Positions 25,424-34,070 of a DNA stretch of 64,000 bases are shown here, piece after piece. How positions within the stretch are numbered: position 1 is the stretch's first letter; each line of letters starts with the position of its first letter. The notes under the pieces were generated by a model. It was not told the origin of the DNA. It saw only the letters and a list, made by a program, of their open reading frames with translations, and searched no databases. Made by a program: the position numbers and the translations under genes. The DNA comes from JAAZBV01 sp964460435 (GTDB lineage: Bacteria > Desulfobacterota > DSM-4660 > Desulfatiglandales > HGW-15): positions 35,942 through 99,941 of the forward strand of contig CAYWRH010000002.1 of NCBI GenBank assembly GCA_964460435.1. The letters run 5' to 3'.

Positions 25424-26490
25424 TTGGCCTCCTTGGTTGCCTTTGTTTCAGGCTGAATGCATTTTTCAATATGAAGCGGTGGATTTGCCAAAAGGTCTAT
25501 ATAAAATCCCTCTTCCTTTTTTCGGCCTTCAGCGTCATAGAGTATCTCAAGCACAGGGCTCAGGGGGTGCCTCCAGTTGACAGAGATGACCCGCCCGATA
25601 AAACCATTATTGAGTCTCACGTGGGAGTTGACCGGGAAAATGGAGACCTCTTTCAGAAATGCCTTTAAAGGCTTAACAGGAAAAAGCCCTCTCCCTGTTT
25701 CAGCTATCTGCCTCACTGCCTCATGGGGCAAATAAATATCTCTGTATGGCCTTTTAGCGATCATTGCACAATAGGTGTCTGCAATCGCAATTATGGATGC
25801 AAGTTCAGGGATACTGTCTCCCTTTATGCCACGTGGATAACCTGAGCCATTTGCCCTCTCATGGATGCATCTGGCAGCTTCAGCAAGCCAGGTGTATCTA
25901 TCACCCATGGCAAGCAGGATATTGTAGCCTGTTTCAGGATGCCTTCTGATTATGGCAATATCCTCATCAGACAATTTTTCAGTGCTGAAGATGATATCTT
26001 CAGGGATCATGTACATGCCCACGTTTTCAAGCATGGCAGCAAGGCCAAGCCTCATCATCATCTTCATGTCATAGTTCATGGCCTTGCCTATCTTAAGTGC
26101 GGCAAAGGTGACATTGACTGTGTGGGAGGCAAGGTCATATGAATCCTTGACCCTGGAGATGGCATAATCATAGATCCCCTCAACAATCCCCTTTTCCAGC
26201 ACCATATGGAGATCTGAAAGCAGAGGGGCAGGGCTTATGGTCATATTGCCCTTTATGATAGCAGCAATTTCGTTTGCCCTTTCCATAATGGCGATAAAAT
26301 ATCTCTCTGCCTCAGCGCCCTCAATTTTTTTCCGGGGGGGCTCTTTTATGACCTGGGATACAATATTTACAGGTGTAAAAAGTGATGAATCGCTGAGCCG
26401 GAAGCCCTCCTCCTGTTTTGGAGGGGCAGGCTGCCTTTTGTCATTATCCTTTTTATCCCTGAGCCTGATTATATCAGAAAAGCGCACCAT
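25420..26490 (-). CDS. HD-GYP-like regulatory protein with a degenerate HD pair
   Basis: A 356-residue cytoplasmic protein. The central domain (about 90-290) follows the HD-GYP family: first histidine in ASHTVNV, the metal region at LAAMLENVGMYMIP, RRHPETGYNIL, HERANGSGYPRG and ASIIAIADTYCAM. In active cyclic-di-GMP phosphodiesterases the second element reads LHDIGK; here it is LENVGM, so the HD dyad is replaced by Glu-Asn and the Lys by Met. The GYP and HE residues are kept, so ligand binding without hydrolysis is plausible. The C-terminal 70 residues resemble a small beta domain seen in PilZ-adjacent proteins. It overlaps genes on both sides. Confidence 0.8.
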   Translation of the reverse strand: MVRFSDIIRLRDKKDNDKRQPAPPKQEEGFRLSDSSLFTPVNIVSQVIKEPPRKKIEGAEAERYFIAIMERANEIAAIIKGNMTISPAPLLSDLHMVLEKGIVEGIYDYAISRVKDSYDLASHTVNVTFAALKIGKAMNYDMKMMMRLGLAAMLENVGMYMIPEDIIFSTEKLSDEDIAIIRRHPETGYNILLAMGDRYTWLAEAARCIHERANGSGYPRGIKGDSIPELASIIAIADTYCAMIAKRPYRDIYLPHEAVRQIAETGRGLFPVKPLKAFLKEVSIFPVNSHVRLNNGFIGRVISVNWRHPLSPVLEILYDAEGRKKEEGFYIDLLANPPLHIEKCIQPETKATKEAN

Positions 26491-27274
26491 CGCTGATTAT
26501 CTTCTCCACCAGTTTTTTGCTGACATTTTCCTGTTTTGTGCCTGACCCCACCAGAAGGGATAAATCGCACAGGTTATTGATCTTTCTGGGTACCCCGCCT
26601 GTATATTCATATATCCTTTCCACTGCATCATCAGAAAACAGGTTGCACCTTCCTCCCGCCTTTTCCTGCCTGAATATAATATACCGGGCAGTCTCTTCAA
26701 GGTTAAAGGGTGTAAGATGGTATTTTATGGCGATCCTCTGGTCAAGCTGCTCTATCTCTTTAACCTTCTTTATCAGCTCCGGCTGGCCAATAAGGATAAT
26801 TGTCATGAGAAACCTGTTGTTAAGCTGGAAATTTAACAGCAGCCGTATCTCTTCAAAGGATGCCTCATTAAGTATCTGGGCCTCGTCAACAATAAGTAGG
26901 GTCTCCTTTCCGGCCTCAAGGTTTGCGAGCATCCTTTCATTGAGCGCCCTCAGGCATTTTACCTTTGTGTCAGGGATCTCCTTTATGCCGAACTGGTACA
27001 GTATCTCCTGCAAAAATTCAAGGGATTCAAGCCTGGGGTTAACGATTATCCCTATGTCATATTTTTCTACGGGGAGTTCCCTGACAAAAACCATTGAAAG
27101 GGTGGTCTTGCCGCAGCCGATCTCGCCAGAGAGCATGGCGCTCCCCTTTCTCATCCGGGCGGCATAGATAAGACGGGTCAGCCCCTCTTCATGGCCATTA
27201 GAGAGGTAGTAAAAGTCCGGGTCAGGGACACTTTCAAATGGGAACCGGTCAAATTTCCAGTAATTCAGGTACAT
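26474..27274 (-). CDS. ExeA/GspA-like AAA ATPase
   Basis: A 266-residue ATPase of the family that includes ExeA and the ATPase found with exopolysaccharide/exosortase loci. It opens with the family signature YLNYWKFDRFPFESVPDPDF, then Walker A GEIGCGKTT (about 50-58), Walker B LLIVDEAQ (about 127-134) and the C-terminal helical lid with GGVPRKINNLCDLSL. No C-terminal peptidoglycan-binding domain is present, unlike ExeA. It is first of three overlapping genes with the HD-GYP-like and Wzc-like proteins, so it should work in envelope polysaccharide assembly or secretion. The ATG at 27274 has no strong ribosome site. Confidence 0.87.
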   Translation of the reverse strand: MYLNYWKFDRFPFESVPDPDFYYLSNGHEEGLTRLIYAARMRKGSAMLSGEIGCGKTTLSMVFVRELPVEKYDIGIIVNPRLESLEFLQEILYQFGIKEIPDTKVKCLRALNERMLANLEAGKETLLIVDEAQILNEASFEEIRLLLNFQLNNRFLMTIILIGQPELIKKVKEIEQLDQRIAIKYHLTPFNLEETARYIIFRQEKAGGRCNLFSDDAVERIYEYTGGVPRKINNLCDLSLLVGSGTKQENVSKKLVEKIISDGALF

Positions 27275-27464
27275 CTGTCACCATGTCAAAATAGCGCTTA
27301 TTTAAAAATGGCGCCATTATATCCTTTTTTAAACAATTTAAAAGCTGCTTGATCAGGGTTGATAAAGAAAAAGAAACAATATATGAATAGTTCGGTAAAA
27401 AGATCAAAAATGTTTAATAAAAACGGATATTATTCCGGTATCTGCTTTTGAAAAGAGGTAATTG

Positions 27465-28262
27465 ATGAAACCTGTCCCATTTTATGACCCCAAAAACAAA
27501 AAAGTTCCGATGAAGGTGGCAGCCTTTATGTCAGGATCAGGCAGCAATATCAGGATGCTCTTAAAAAGAGAAAGGGAGCTGATTCTGGCCAGAGGAAACT
27601 CCCCTTTCCATGTTGTATTCATATACAGTGACAGGTCGGATGGCGCATGCCAGGGTGAAAGGATCGCTCTTGAATACGGACTCCCATACTTTAGCTTTGA
27701 TATCCGCAGGTTTCACACCATAGCGGGTTTAAACCGCACCACACTTACCTCTGACGGACTTGAGGCGAGAAAAAAATATGACAGTGTCGCTGCAAATCTT
27801 GTGGCTGCATTTGATATTGATCTTATTGCCCTGGGCGGCTATATGAGCGTTACCACACTTAGGGGCTGCGTCAATGTTCACCCGGCAGACCTCTCTATTC
27901 TAACCCCTGATGGCAAAAGGAGATACACAGGAGATCATGCTGTGGCAGATGCCATACTTGCAGGAGAAAGATATATCAGGGCATCCACCCTCTGGACAGA
28001 CCAGGGTGTGGATACAGGCCCCCTGCTCATGGTTTCAGGGCCTGTTGAGGTAAAGCTCCCTGAATCTCTGGAGTTCCTTAAGAAAAACCCGGAGCTGTTA
28101 AAGCAGACTGTTTCAAGACACCAGGAGCTGCTGAAAGAACAGGGGGACTGGATAATATTCCCCCGTACAATAGAGATGATAGCAGAGGGCAGGTTTGCCA
28201 TGGATGAGAAAAACAGGGTATATGTGGATGGAAGGCCTGTGCCCGAGGGGTATCGGGATTAA
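27465..28262 (+). CDS. Formyltransferase family protein, PurN-like
   Basis: A 265-residue protein with the formyltransferase fold. After a 15-residue lead the core starts MKVAAFMSGSGSNIRML, the glycine-rich substrate loop of PurN. The catalytic triad is recognisable: Asn and His in NVHPADLS, and Asp in QGVDTGPLL. It is longer than E. coli PurN (212) because of inserts around residues 70-100 (FHTIAGLNRTTLTSDGLE) and at the end. It could be a second GAR formyltransferase or act on another amine. ATG 27465 follows AGAGGTAATTG. It is followed after 44 bases by a nucleotidyltransferase-like gene. Confidence 0.8.
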   Translation: MKPVPFYDPKNKKVPMKVAAFMSGSGSNIRMLLKRERELILARGNSPFHVVFIYSDRSDGACQGERIALEYGLPYFSFDIRRFHTIAGLNRTTLTSDGLEARKKYDSVAANLVAAFDIDLIALGGYMSVTTLRGCVNVHPADLSILTPDGKRRYTGDHAVADAILAGERYIRASTLWTDQGVDTGPLLMVSGPVEVKLPESLEFLKKNPELLKQTVSRHQELLKEQGDWIIFPRTIEMIAEGRFAMDEKNRVYVDGRPVPEGYRD

Positions 28263-28306
28263 GTGACAGAGATATAACTGATCTCTATTGCAGGAAGCTT
28301 AAAAGA

Positions 28307-29212
28307 ATGGATACGGAAAAACGGATCAAGGATATCATTAAAGAAAAGGGGCCTCTTATTGGCTCTGAGCTTATCTCCCATTTTAAAAAAGACCCCCTCA
28401 TGGTATTACGGACATGCCGGCTGTCACCTGCCCTCAAGGTGCAAACCATAGGTACAAAATATCTTCGCCTTGACAGGAGGATAAAGGGTTATGCCCGATT
28501 ATCACCCTCCATCATGAGGGAATTTTTGACCTATTCTATAGTCGGATTTTCCGATGAACCGGGGCCGCTAAATGAAAAGGCTGAACTCCTTACCCGGAAG
28601 ATAGAAAATATCAGCCGGAGCAAGTTTGAGCTTGCATATAATATAGTCTCATCACTTATGAGCAGGCTTGAATACGGCACAGAGGAGAAGGCCTGTTTTA
28701 TTATAGCCGGAGATATAGTCTTCAACATGGCCCATGATGTGCCAAGGCCCGAAAGAAGCACCAAAAAGCTTGTGCAGGGTTCGGATATTGATATAGTTGT
28801 AATAGTAATGGATGAACATGCAGAGGCGGTTATGGAGAGGCTTGATCAGGAGATATATAAAGAAAAGTACAGCCTTCTTATCAGCCCCTATGCCCGTGAG
28901 GAGATAGATTATATAGTCAAAACAGTCTCAACCGTAAGGGAACAGCTTGAATTTGATACCTTTAAACACATGGTTGCCTGCAAGATACTTGATGAAGGCA
29001 GATACCTTTTCGGTAATGAGGAGCTCTTCAAACGGATTAAGCAGATGCTTGTGGATGAAGGGGTAAGCCAGAGGATTAAAGAGATGGAGGAGACGGCCCT
29101 TGTGTTCAGAAATAGAGCAGAGGAGAAGCTCCTTGGTGACAACCCTGAACAGGCCCTGCATGATGATGAATACCTCTTTTACCCGGTGGAGGAGTCAGAG
29201 GAGTTTGAGTAG
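28307..29212 (+). CDS. Winged-helix plus nucleotidyltransferase-like protein of unknown function
   Basis: A 301-residue cytoplasmic protein. Residues 1-60 look like a winged helix (IKDIIKEKGPLIGSELISHFKKDP, then TIGTKYLRLDRR). The central part contains VQGSDIDIVVIVMD (about 160), the G-S-D-x-D signature of nucleotidyltransferases, preceded by FIIAGDIVFNMAHD. The C-terminus has EIDYIVKTV and a helical segment with HMVACKILDEGRYLFG. I recognise no characterised family; a role in nucleotide transfer or DNA-linked regulation is inferred only from the two motifs. AGGAAG lies 12 bases before the ATG. It is probably co-transcribed with the formyltransferase gene. Confidence 0.6.
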   Translation: MDTEKRIKDIIKEKGPLIGSELISHFKKDPLMVLRTCRLSPALKVQTIGTKYLRLDRRIKGYARLSPSIMREFLTYSIVGFSDEPGPLNEKAELLTRKIENISRSKFELAYNIVSSLMSRLEYGTEEKACFIIAGDIVFNMAHDVPRPERSTKKLVQGSDIDIVVIVMDEHAEAVMERLDQEIYKEKYSLLISPYAREEIDYIVKTVSTVREQLEFDTFKHMVACKILDEGRYLFGNEELFKRIKQMLVDEGVSQRIKEMEETALVFRNRAEEKLLGDNPEQALHDDEYLFYPVEESEEFE

Positions 29213-29294
29213 AGTTGCAATTCCTGTCTCTCTTCATGCAGATTGATATACTTTTAGCGCAAAAAGGAGACCTCCTGCCTTATCAGAAAAATTT

Positions 29295-29327
29295 CCGCAC
29301 AACATGACATCATGCCATGCTGTGCGG
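29295..29327. terminator. Hairpin between convergent genes
   Basis: CCGCACA (29295-29301) pairs with TGTGCGG (29321-29327), and an inner CATG/CATG pair extends the stem. It lies between the converging plus-strand nucleotidyltransferase-like gene and the minus-strand porin gene and may serve both. There is no clear T-run. Confidence 0.5.
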
Positions 29328-29351
29328 GTTAAGTATTAGACAATCTTCAGG

Positions 29352-30755
29352 CTAGAAGCTGTAAGTAACCTTGGCGGCGTACATCTCCCAGTCTTTTTCA
29401 AAGGTATGTTTATTATCCATGCCTGTGTTTTCAGACAGAGGAAGCCCTGCAACGCCCTCAATATGGTGGCCTTCCAATTTTACTGACCAGTACTGGTTAA
29501 TGTCAAAACGGGCAGTCAGACACATATCATTGTTATATGCCCTGTACACCGGGTCAAGCGGTTGAAACAAATCTACAGCGGCTTTGGCGCCATCACGATC
29601 GTTCCTGTTTCCGTAGTTCTCAGAGTAGTAACCGCCCAGCTCGAACCAGTCGGTAAAACGGTAGGTTGCCCCAACATACCAGCCGGCAGGCTTCCTGTAT
29701 ATGGGTGTTGATGGGTTATATACACCCGCCCATTCTGTCTGGCCCAGATAGGCAAAGGTCTGGTCAAAGGAATTGGCCATATCCGGGTATACACCCTGTG
29801 TATTGATTGTCAGTTCACGATCAGACCACATATACTCTGCAACCACCATAAGGTTATTCCATGTATATTCCGCAGAAACAACATAGTTTTCTGTTTTAAC
29901 ATCAGTAAAGGCATTAAAGGCATACTCACTGTAAAGTGGCATGCCGGTTTCAGGATCAATTACAGGTATGCCGGTAACAGGGTCCATTTCCATAAACATA
30001 TAGCTGAAAATCCCTGTCCCTGCAGGATATGCGCCATATGATACAAGGTCCATTGTAGCAACCTGTGCTGAGCCTCCAACCCTGAGGCCGTTTAGGGGTG
30101 TATCCCATGTAAGGCTCACTGCATATTTCTTGTCAACCTTGATATCCTGGTTCTGCATATAAGGATCAAATGTATTAATACCCATAAGTGACTGGGCAAG
30201 AGACTCATTGGCATCTATATTCTGGGTACCGATCATGGCCTGGTAAGAGAGCCCTCCAAACCGGCCAAGACGTGCATTGCCGTATACACCTACACCCATC
30301 AAAGAAAGGGCTGCATCGCGTTCGATCTCAGGGTATACGCTCTGTGGCAGGAAGATCCAGTTTCTAAGCATATCCACATCGCGGGTCTCATTGTAAAGAC
30401 CGTGCGGTGTCTTGATCTTGCCAACACGCACACCGAGCCAGTCTTTCCAGCGGTAGTCACCATAGGCCCAGTCCACTGTAATTTCGTTATTCCCGTAGTT
30501 GCCCAGGTCTCTTGAAAAGAGCTGTACACCGACACGCATATTTTCGGTAAGTTCTTTGCCGAAGTTAATTCCGATCTCGTTGAATTCAAATGAGCCCTCT
30601 GAGGTCTCCCCCATAAAGTTATTGTCTGTTGTGGTTAAATAGCCCTGTGATATAAAACCATTAATTTCAATGCCCCCAACCTCCGCAGCGCCTGCACAGG
30701 TAAAACCTGATAATATTGATATAAATAATAAAGAAAAAATATATTTTAATTTCAT
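29352..30755 (-). CDS. Outer-membrane porin-like beta-barrel protein
   Basis: A 467-residue exported protein: signal peptide (MKLKYIFSLLFISILSGFTCAGAA), then EVGGIEINGFISQGYL and alternating aromatic/hydrophobic strands to the end, closing in AAKVTYSF with the C-terminal phenylalanine used by the BAM machine. The strands YGDYRWKDWLGVRVGKIKTPHG are typical of porins related to the phosphate-selective type. ATG 30755 is preceded by GGAGGATATC at the right spacing. It lies 51 bases downstream of the PstS-like binding protein, so uptake of an oxyanion such as phosphate is a reasonable guess, but the substrate is not shown by sequence. Confidence 0.82.
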   Translation of the reverse strand: MKLKYIFSLLFISILSGFTCAGAAEVGGIEINGFISQGYLTTTDNNFMGETSEGSFEFNEIGINFGKELTENMRVGVQLFSRDLGNYGNNEITVDWAYGDYRWKDWLGVRVGKIKTPHGLYNETRDVDMLRNWIFLPQSVYPEIERDAALSLMGVGVYGNARLGRFGGLSYQAMIGTQNIDANESLAQSLMGINTFDPYMQNQDIKVDKKYAVSLTWDTPLNGLRVGGSAQVATMDLVSYGAYPAGTGIFSYMFMEMDPVTGIPVIDPETGMPLYSEYAFNAFTDVKTENYVVSAEYTWNNLMVVAEYMWSDRELTINTQGVYPDMANSFDQTFAYLGQTEWAGVYNPSTPIYRKPAGWYVGATYRFTDWFELGGYYSENYGNRNDRDGAKAAVDLFQPLDPVYRAYNNDMCLTARFDINQYWSVKLEGHHIEGVAGLPLSENTGMDNKHTFEKDWEMYAAKVTYSF

Positions 30756-30806
30756 GATATCCTCCAATCTATTTTAGTCCGCATTAATATTTATGAGCCC
30801 GGTTCA

Positions 30807-31250
30807 CTATTTAACACTCAGGGTCTTGACTGAACCTGTATCTGCGCCGGATGAAACAAAACCTATTGAGCCCTTGTTCTCTTTGATAAATTTCAGCATC
30901 TCCTCATCAGATTTCAGCATGGGTGGCATCTCACCCTTTCCGGAAAAGACCTGGCTTCGCCAGTGACGTATATATCTGGTATTTGTGTAGTACATGTAAT
31001 CCCTGAGGAATATCTTGTCGGTCGGGTCAAGCTGTAAAAAGGCAAATTTTATCTTGGTTCCATCTTCCCAGGTGGTCTGCTGCCCAAGAAAGATATTCTG
31101 AATTGCTTCCTTTGACAGAGTGGTCACTGGAAGGTCTTTGTTTCCAATAACTATTGCATCTGAAGCAAAGAGATTGGCTCCATTAAAAGCAAGAAAAACC
31201 AGTAACAAAGTAATTATGAGCTTGATTCTTGATTTAAAACGATCTTTCAT
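30807..31250 (-). CDS. Small PstS-like periplasmic substrate-binding protein
   Basis: A 147-residue exported protein with a signal peptide (residues 1-30, IKLIITLLLVFLAFNGANLFA) and a single lobe of the PstS/PBP-like fold: IVIGNKDLPVTTLSKEAIQNIFLGQQTTWEDG is the signature of this phosphate-binding-like family, with FLRDYMYYTNTRYIRHWRSQVFSG and GSIGFVSS following. At this length it is shorter than transporter PstS (about 330) and has no adjacent ABC genes, so it may instead be an accessory of the porin that follows. ATG 31250 has GGAGG at 9 bases; an open 27-codon extension upstream lacks a ribosome site. Confidence 0.78.
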   Translation of the reverse strand: MKDRFKSRIKLIITLLLVFLAFNGANLFASDAIVIGNKDLPVTTLSKEAIQNIFLGQQTTWEDGTKIKFAFLQLDPTDKIFLRDYMYYTNTRYIRHWRSQVFSGKGEMPPMLKSDEEMLKFIKENKGSIGFVSSGADTGSVKTLSVK

Positions 31251-31958
31251 TTTCTCATCCTCCATTTTAGCTGTAATAAATTCAGCCATATTGATCTTAT
31301 TATAAAGGACCCGGGATTCACCGGGCCGCATCAGGGTGACAATCAGGGATGAGAGGTCACAGAATACAAATGACCTTTATGAATGAGGCACACTATTAGC
31401 TTTCTATGAATCAGGCGGTAAGACTAGTATGGATATAGAAGTCTCCTTTGCCTGGGCAATTTATTTACCTTTATATGCTTTATTTGGGTAAAACCGGGTT
31501 GAACAACAAAAAACAACAGTAAAACAACTTGAGAAAGGATATAACAGCCTTCCAGAATTTACAACAGCATGAACAACAAAATAAAAAACCGGTACAACAA
31601 ATATAAAAAATTTAAAGCAAATAATTTTTAGAACCTGCTACACTATTTGCCAAATAGACCTCAATAAAATTCCCCTTTTATCCCCTTATGTCTCTGTTAA
31701 AAATCCCTGTGCAAGGTAGAGGCAAATATTTCAGCTATTCCATATCTCATATTTTCGAACTGCTAATTAATTTGCATCCACATTACGCCTTTAACTGTTT
31801 TCAGACAGTTACTCATCTATCGGCAGATAAATTTGATTACTTAAAATATTTTTCATAAATTCATAAAAACTTGACTCCGGGGAATGAAAAAGAGGGCATA
31901 TATGGGGTTCAGTCAGGCAAGCGGTGCGCATCCGGGATTTACCTATTTCCTGGTGGCA
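31251..31958. other. About 700-base non-coding, AT-rich gap
   Basis: Upstream of the PstS-like gene and downstream of the lipoprotein gene. It contains several AACAAC-type runs between about 31500 and 31610 and no reading frame that I can support. It should hold the promoter of the PstS-like/porin unit and a 3' end for the lipoprotein transcript, but I see no convincing -35/-10 pair, sigma-54 site or terminator. Confidence 0.5.
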
Positions 31959-34070
31959 CTATCTCAGAACATGATAACCCTTTCCATGAATGGTCAGAAG
32001 CGTGGGCATCTTTTCAACCTCGCCATCCTGGTCGAATGATATCTGGCCTGTCACGCCTGAGTAATTCTTGTATGAAAGGAGCGCCCTCTTGAAATCATCA
32101 CGGGTACTGATATCATTTTCCGTAAAAAGCCCCCTTATCATCTTTATGGTGTCAAACCCTGTAGCGGCAAGAATACCCGGCGTTTTTCCATATGTTTCTT
32201 TGTATAGATTTACAAAGTCCATGATGCTAGCGGATTCATTATCCGCATAAAAACCGACAGGGAATATTGCCCCCTGCAGGTAATCGGATGTGGTGTTCAC
32301 AAGATCATCGGAGAGCCAGAGGCTTGTGCCTAAAAACGGCACATTAAATACATTATAAAATGGGAACTGGGGCGCAATAAGTGCAATATTCCTGCTGTTG
32401 TCAGGTATGAACACCGCATCAAAATCCACTATGGGGTCTCTCTTTGCATGATATTCTATATAGGCCATGTCAGATGCCTCTGCCCCGGGCTTTATATTAT
32501 CTGACTGTTCAATATCAGGCCGCTCAGTATCTATTTCTGCATCAGCTGTTTCATCAGGCAGGGTCTCTTCTGTGTAAGGAGCGGCATCATCCGCTGATTT
32601 ACTGTCAACATCCTCTTCAGGCAAGGGTTTACCCTGGGCGCCCTCCAGGAGATCTTTCCTGCCGGGGATATTTTCCGCATCTGCCACCCCTTTAAGGGCA
32701 AGCCTCTCAGCCTTAAGCCTTTCAATAACCGACCTCGGACGGGGATAGTAAAGCCCGGCCATTTTTTTTATGCCGCTGCCAAAGTCCGTATCGCCCGGCT
32801 TATATGATTCAACAGCGGTTATTTCGCCGCCCATCTCATCCACCCTGTCCCAGAAGAGGTTCATCAGATACTTACCATAGGATGTGTCCGGGTAAAATAT
32901 CCCGAACCTCAGCATGCCCATCTCTCCGATTGCCTTTGTCACAAGGGCATCCACCTCTTTATCAGGGGTCAGGTAGTTCCTGAATACCCAGTCTCCCTCT
33001 TTTATGATCGAGGGTTTCTGGGTAAAGGTTATGATCGGCACACCATGCTCCTGGGCCTTTTTTGCAGCAGCAGCAGATGCGGCCTGCGAAAGGGGGCCAA
33101 GTATGGCAATAACCCTCTCCTTCTGGATAAGCTCCTCAATGGCTTTAACAGTATCCTCCGGCGAGGCATTCGTATTCCTGATAACAAGCTCTATTAAGAC
33201 CCCGGTATCTAACGTGTTAAAAAGATCAAGGCCAAGCTCTATGCCGTTCAGGAGCTCCTCACCGTATAGTGCATAGTCACCCTTGAGAGGCAAAAGGCAA
33301 CCTATAACCTTTGTTTTTACCGTATTATTTTCTTCTTTTGCCTCGGTAATTCTGGAAAGAAGAGCCCTCCCCTTTGTGACTATCTTTTCATCGTTTTGTT
33401 CAGATGCGGAATTGACAGCAAGCGTTGCAAGCCTTTTTGCCTGTATGAATGCGTTTCTGCCAAGTGCTATTTCGGCCTGTCTCAGGTTTATTGCAGGCAT
33501 GAACTGGCCTATGCCGTCAAGCTTTTTGATCCTGTTCAGGTCAGATTCATTCGTCAAGCTGATAATATCATTAACAGCATTTATAGTTTCACCCTCATAA
33601 TCTCCGGAAACCCCTAAAGCTCTGGCAGTCTTCATTGAGACAATCATCCAGAAACAGGCCTCATGCATGAGGCCTGTTGCCCTGTTAGCATCCCCCATAA
33701 GCCTCTGCATCTTGTAACGCTCATGGCTTTCAGGGTAATCCTTCAGCCATTCCGCTGCCAGTGAAACAACGCCTTTATAATCACCTGTATGGTATAGAGA
33801 GAAGATCCTGTAATACCTGATAATACGGGCATCAGGATGATCCGGCCTGTTTTTGAGTATCCTGGTGAATGCCTCAAGGGCATTGCTATACCTGCCTGCC
33901 TCGTAATCAGCAAGGGCATTTGAATAGCCCTGCGATGTTTTCACTCTTTTTTCAGGCATTACATCCTTATGCACATCCTTATGCACTGCCCCGCAGGAAA
34001 AAAAGAGAAAGGCCATCCCCGTACAAATCACGGGGACAGCCTTTTTTATAAAAGGTTTAGTGAGGTTCAC
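31959..34070 (-). CDS. Lipoprotein with TPR-like N-terminus and periplasmic-binding (LpoA/LivJ-type) domain
   Basis: A 703-residue probable lipoprotein. The N-terminus has a Lys pair, a hydrophobic stretch and Cys26 in LFFSCGAVHK, a near-lipobox. Residues about 45-240 are TPR-like (YEAGRYSNALEAFTRILKNRPDHPDA). From about 260 the type I periplasmic-binding fold begins (VIGCLLPLKGDYALYGEELLNGIELG) and runs to the end, as in LpoA-type activators and LivJ. An acidic, low-complexity insert interrupts it at about 450-540 (rich in Asp, Glu and Pro). GTG start overlaps the dnaK stop (TAGTG). A terminator-like hairpin lies inside the signal-peptide codons. Confidence 0.8.
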   Translation of the reverse strand: MNLTKPFIKKAVPVICTGMAFLFFSCGAVHKDVHKDVMPEKRVKTSQGYSNALADYEAGRYSNALEAFTRILKNRPDHPDARIIRYYRIFSLYHTGDYKGVVSLAAEWLKDYPESHERYKMQRLMGDANRATGLMHEACFWMIVSMKTARALGVSGDYEGETINAVNDIISLTNESDLNRIKKLDGIGQFMPAINLRQAEIALGRNAFIQAKRLATLAVNSASEQNDEKIVTKGRALLSRITEAKEENNTVKTKVIGCLLPLKGDYALYGEELLNGIELGLDLFNTLDTGVLIELVIRNTNASPEDTVKAIEELIQKERVIAILGPLSQAASAAAAKKAQEHGVPIITFTQKPSIIKEGDWVFRNYLTPDKEVDALVTKAIGEMGMLRFGIFYPDTSYGKYLMNLFWDRVDEMGGEITAVESYKPGDTDFGSGIKKMAGLYYPRPRSVIERLKAERLALKGVADAENIPGRKDLLEGAQGKPLPEEDVDSKSADDAAPYTEETLPDETADAEIDTERPDIEQSDNIKPGAEASDMAYIEYHAKRDPIVDFDAVFIPDNSRNIALIAPQFPFYNVFNVPFLGTSLWLSDDLVNTTSDYLQGAIFPVGFYADNESASIMDFVNLYKETYGKTPGILAATGFDTIKMIRGLFTENDISTRDDFKRALLSYKNYSGVTGQISFDQDGEVEKMPTLLTIHGKGYHVLR
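34008..34044 (-). terminator. Terminator-like hairpin inside the 5' end of the lipoprotein gene
   Basis: On the minus strand AAAGGC, TCCCCGT and their partners ACGGGGA and GCCTTT form a two-part stem with a 7-base loop and a small internal loop, followed by TTTCTCTTTTTTT. It begins 26 bases after the dnaK stop, as a dnaK terminator should, yet lies within the codons for residues about 9-20 of the lipoprotein. Core and loop resemble the lysS-lolC hairpin. Confidence 0.65.

Noticed and set aside
31500..31610. CRISPR-like or tandem array from repeated AACAAC runs
   Set aside because: The runs are short, irregular and lack unit length or spacers; they look like low-complexity AT-rich sequence.
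31871..32092. Open frame of 73 codons on the plus strand
   Set aside because: It mostly overlaps the lipoprotein gene in antisense, with no ribosome site or family resemblance.
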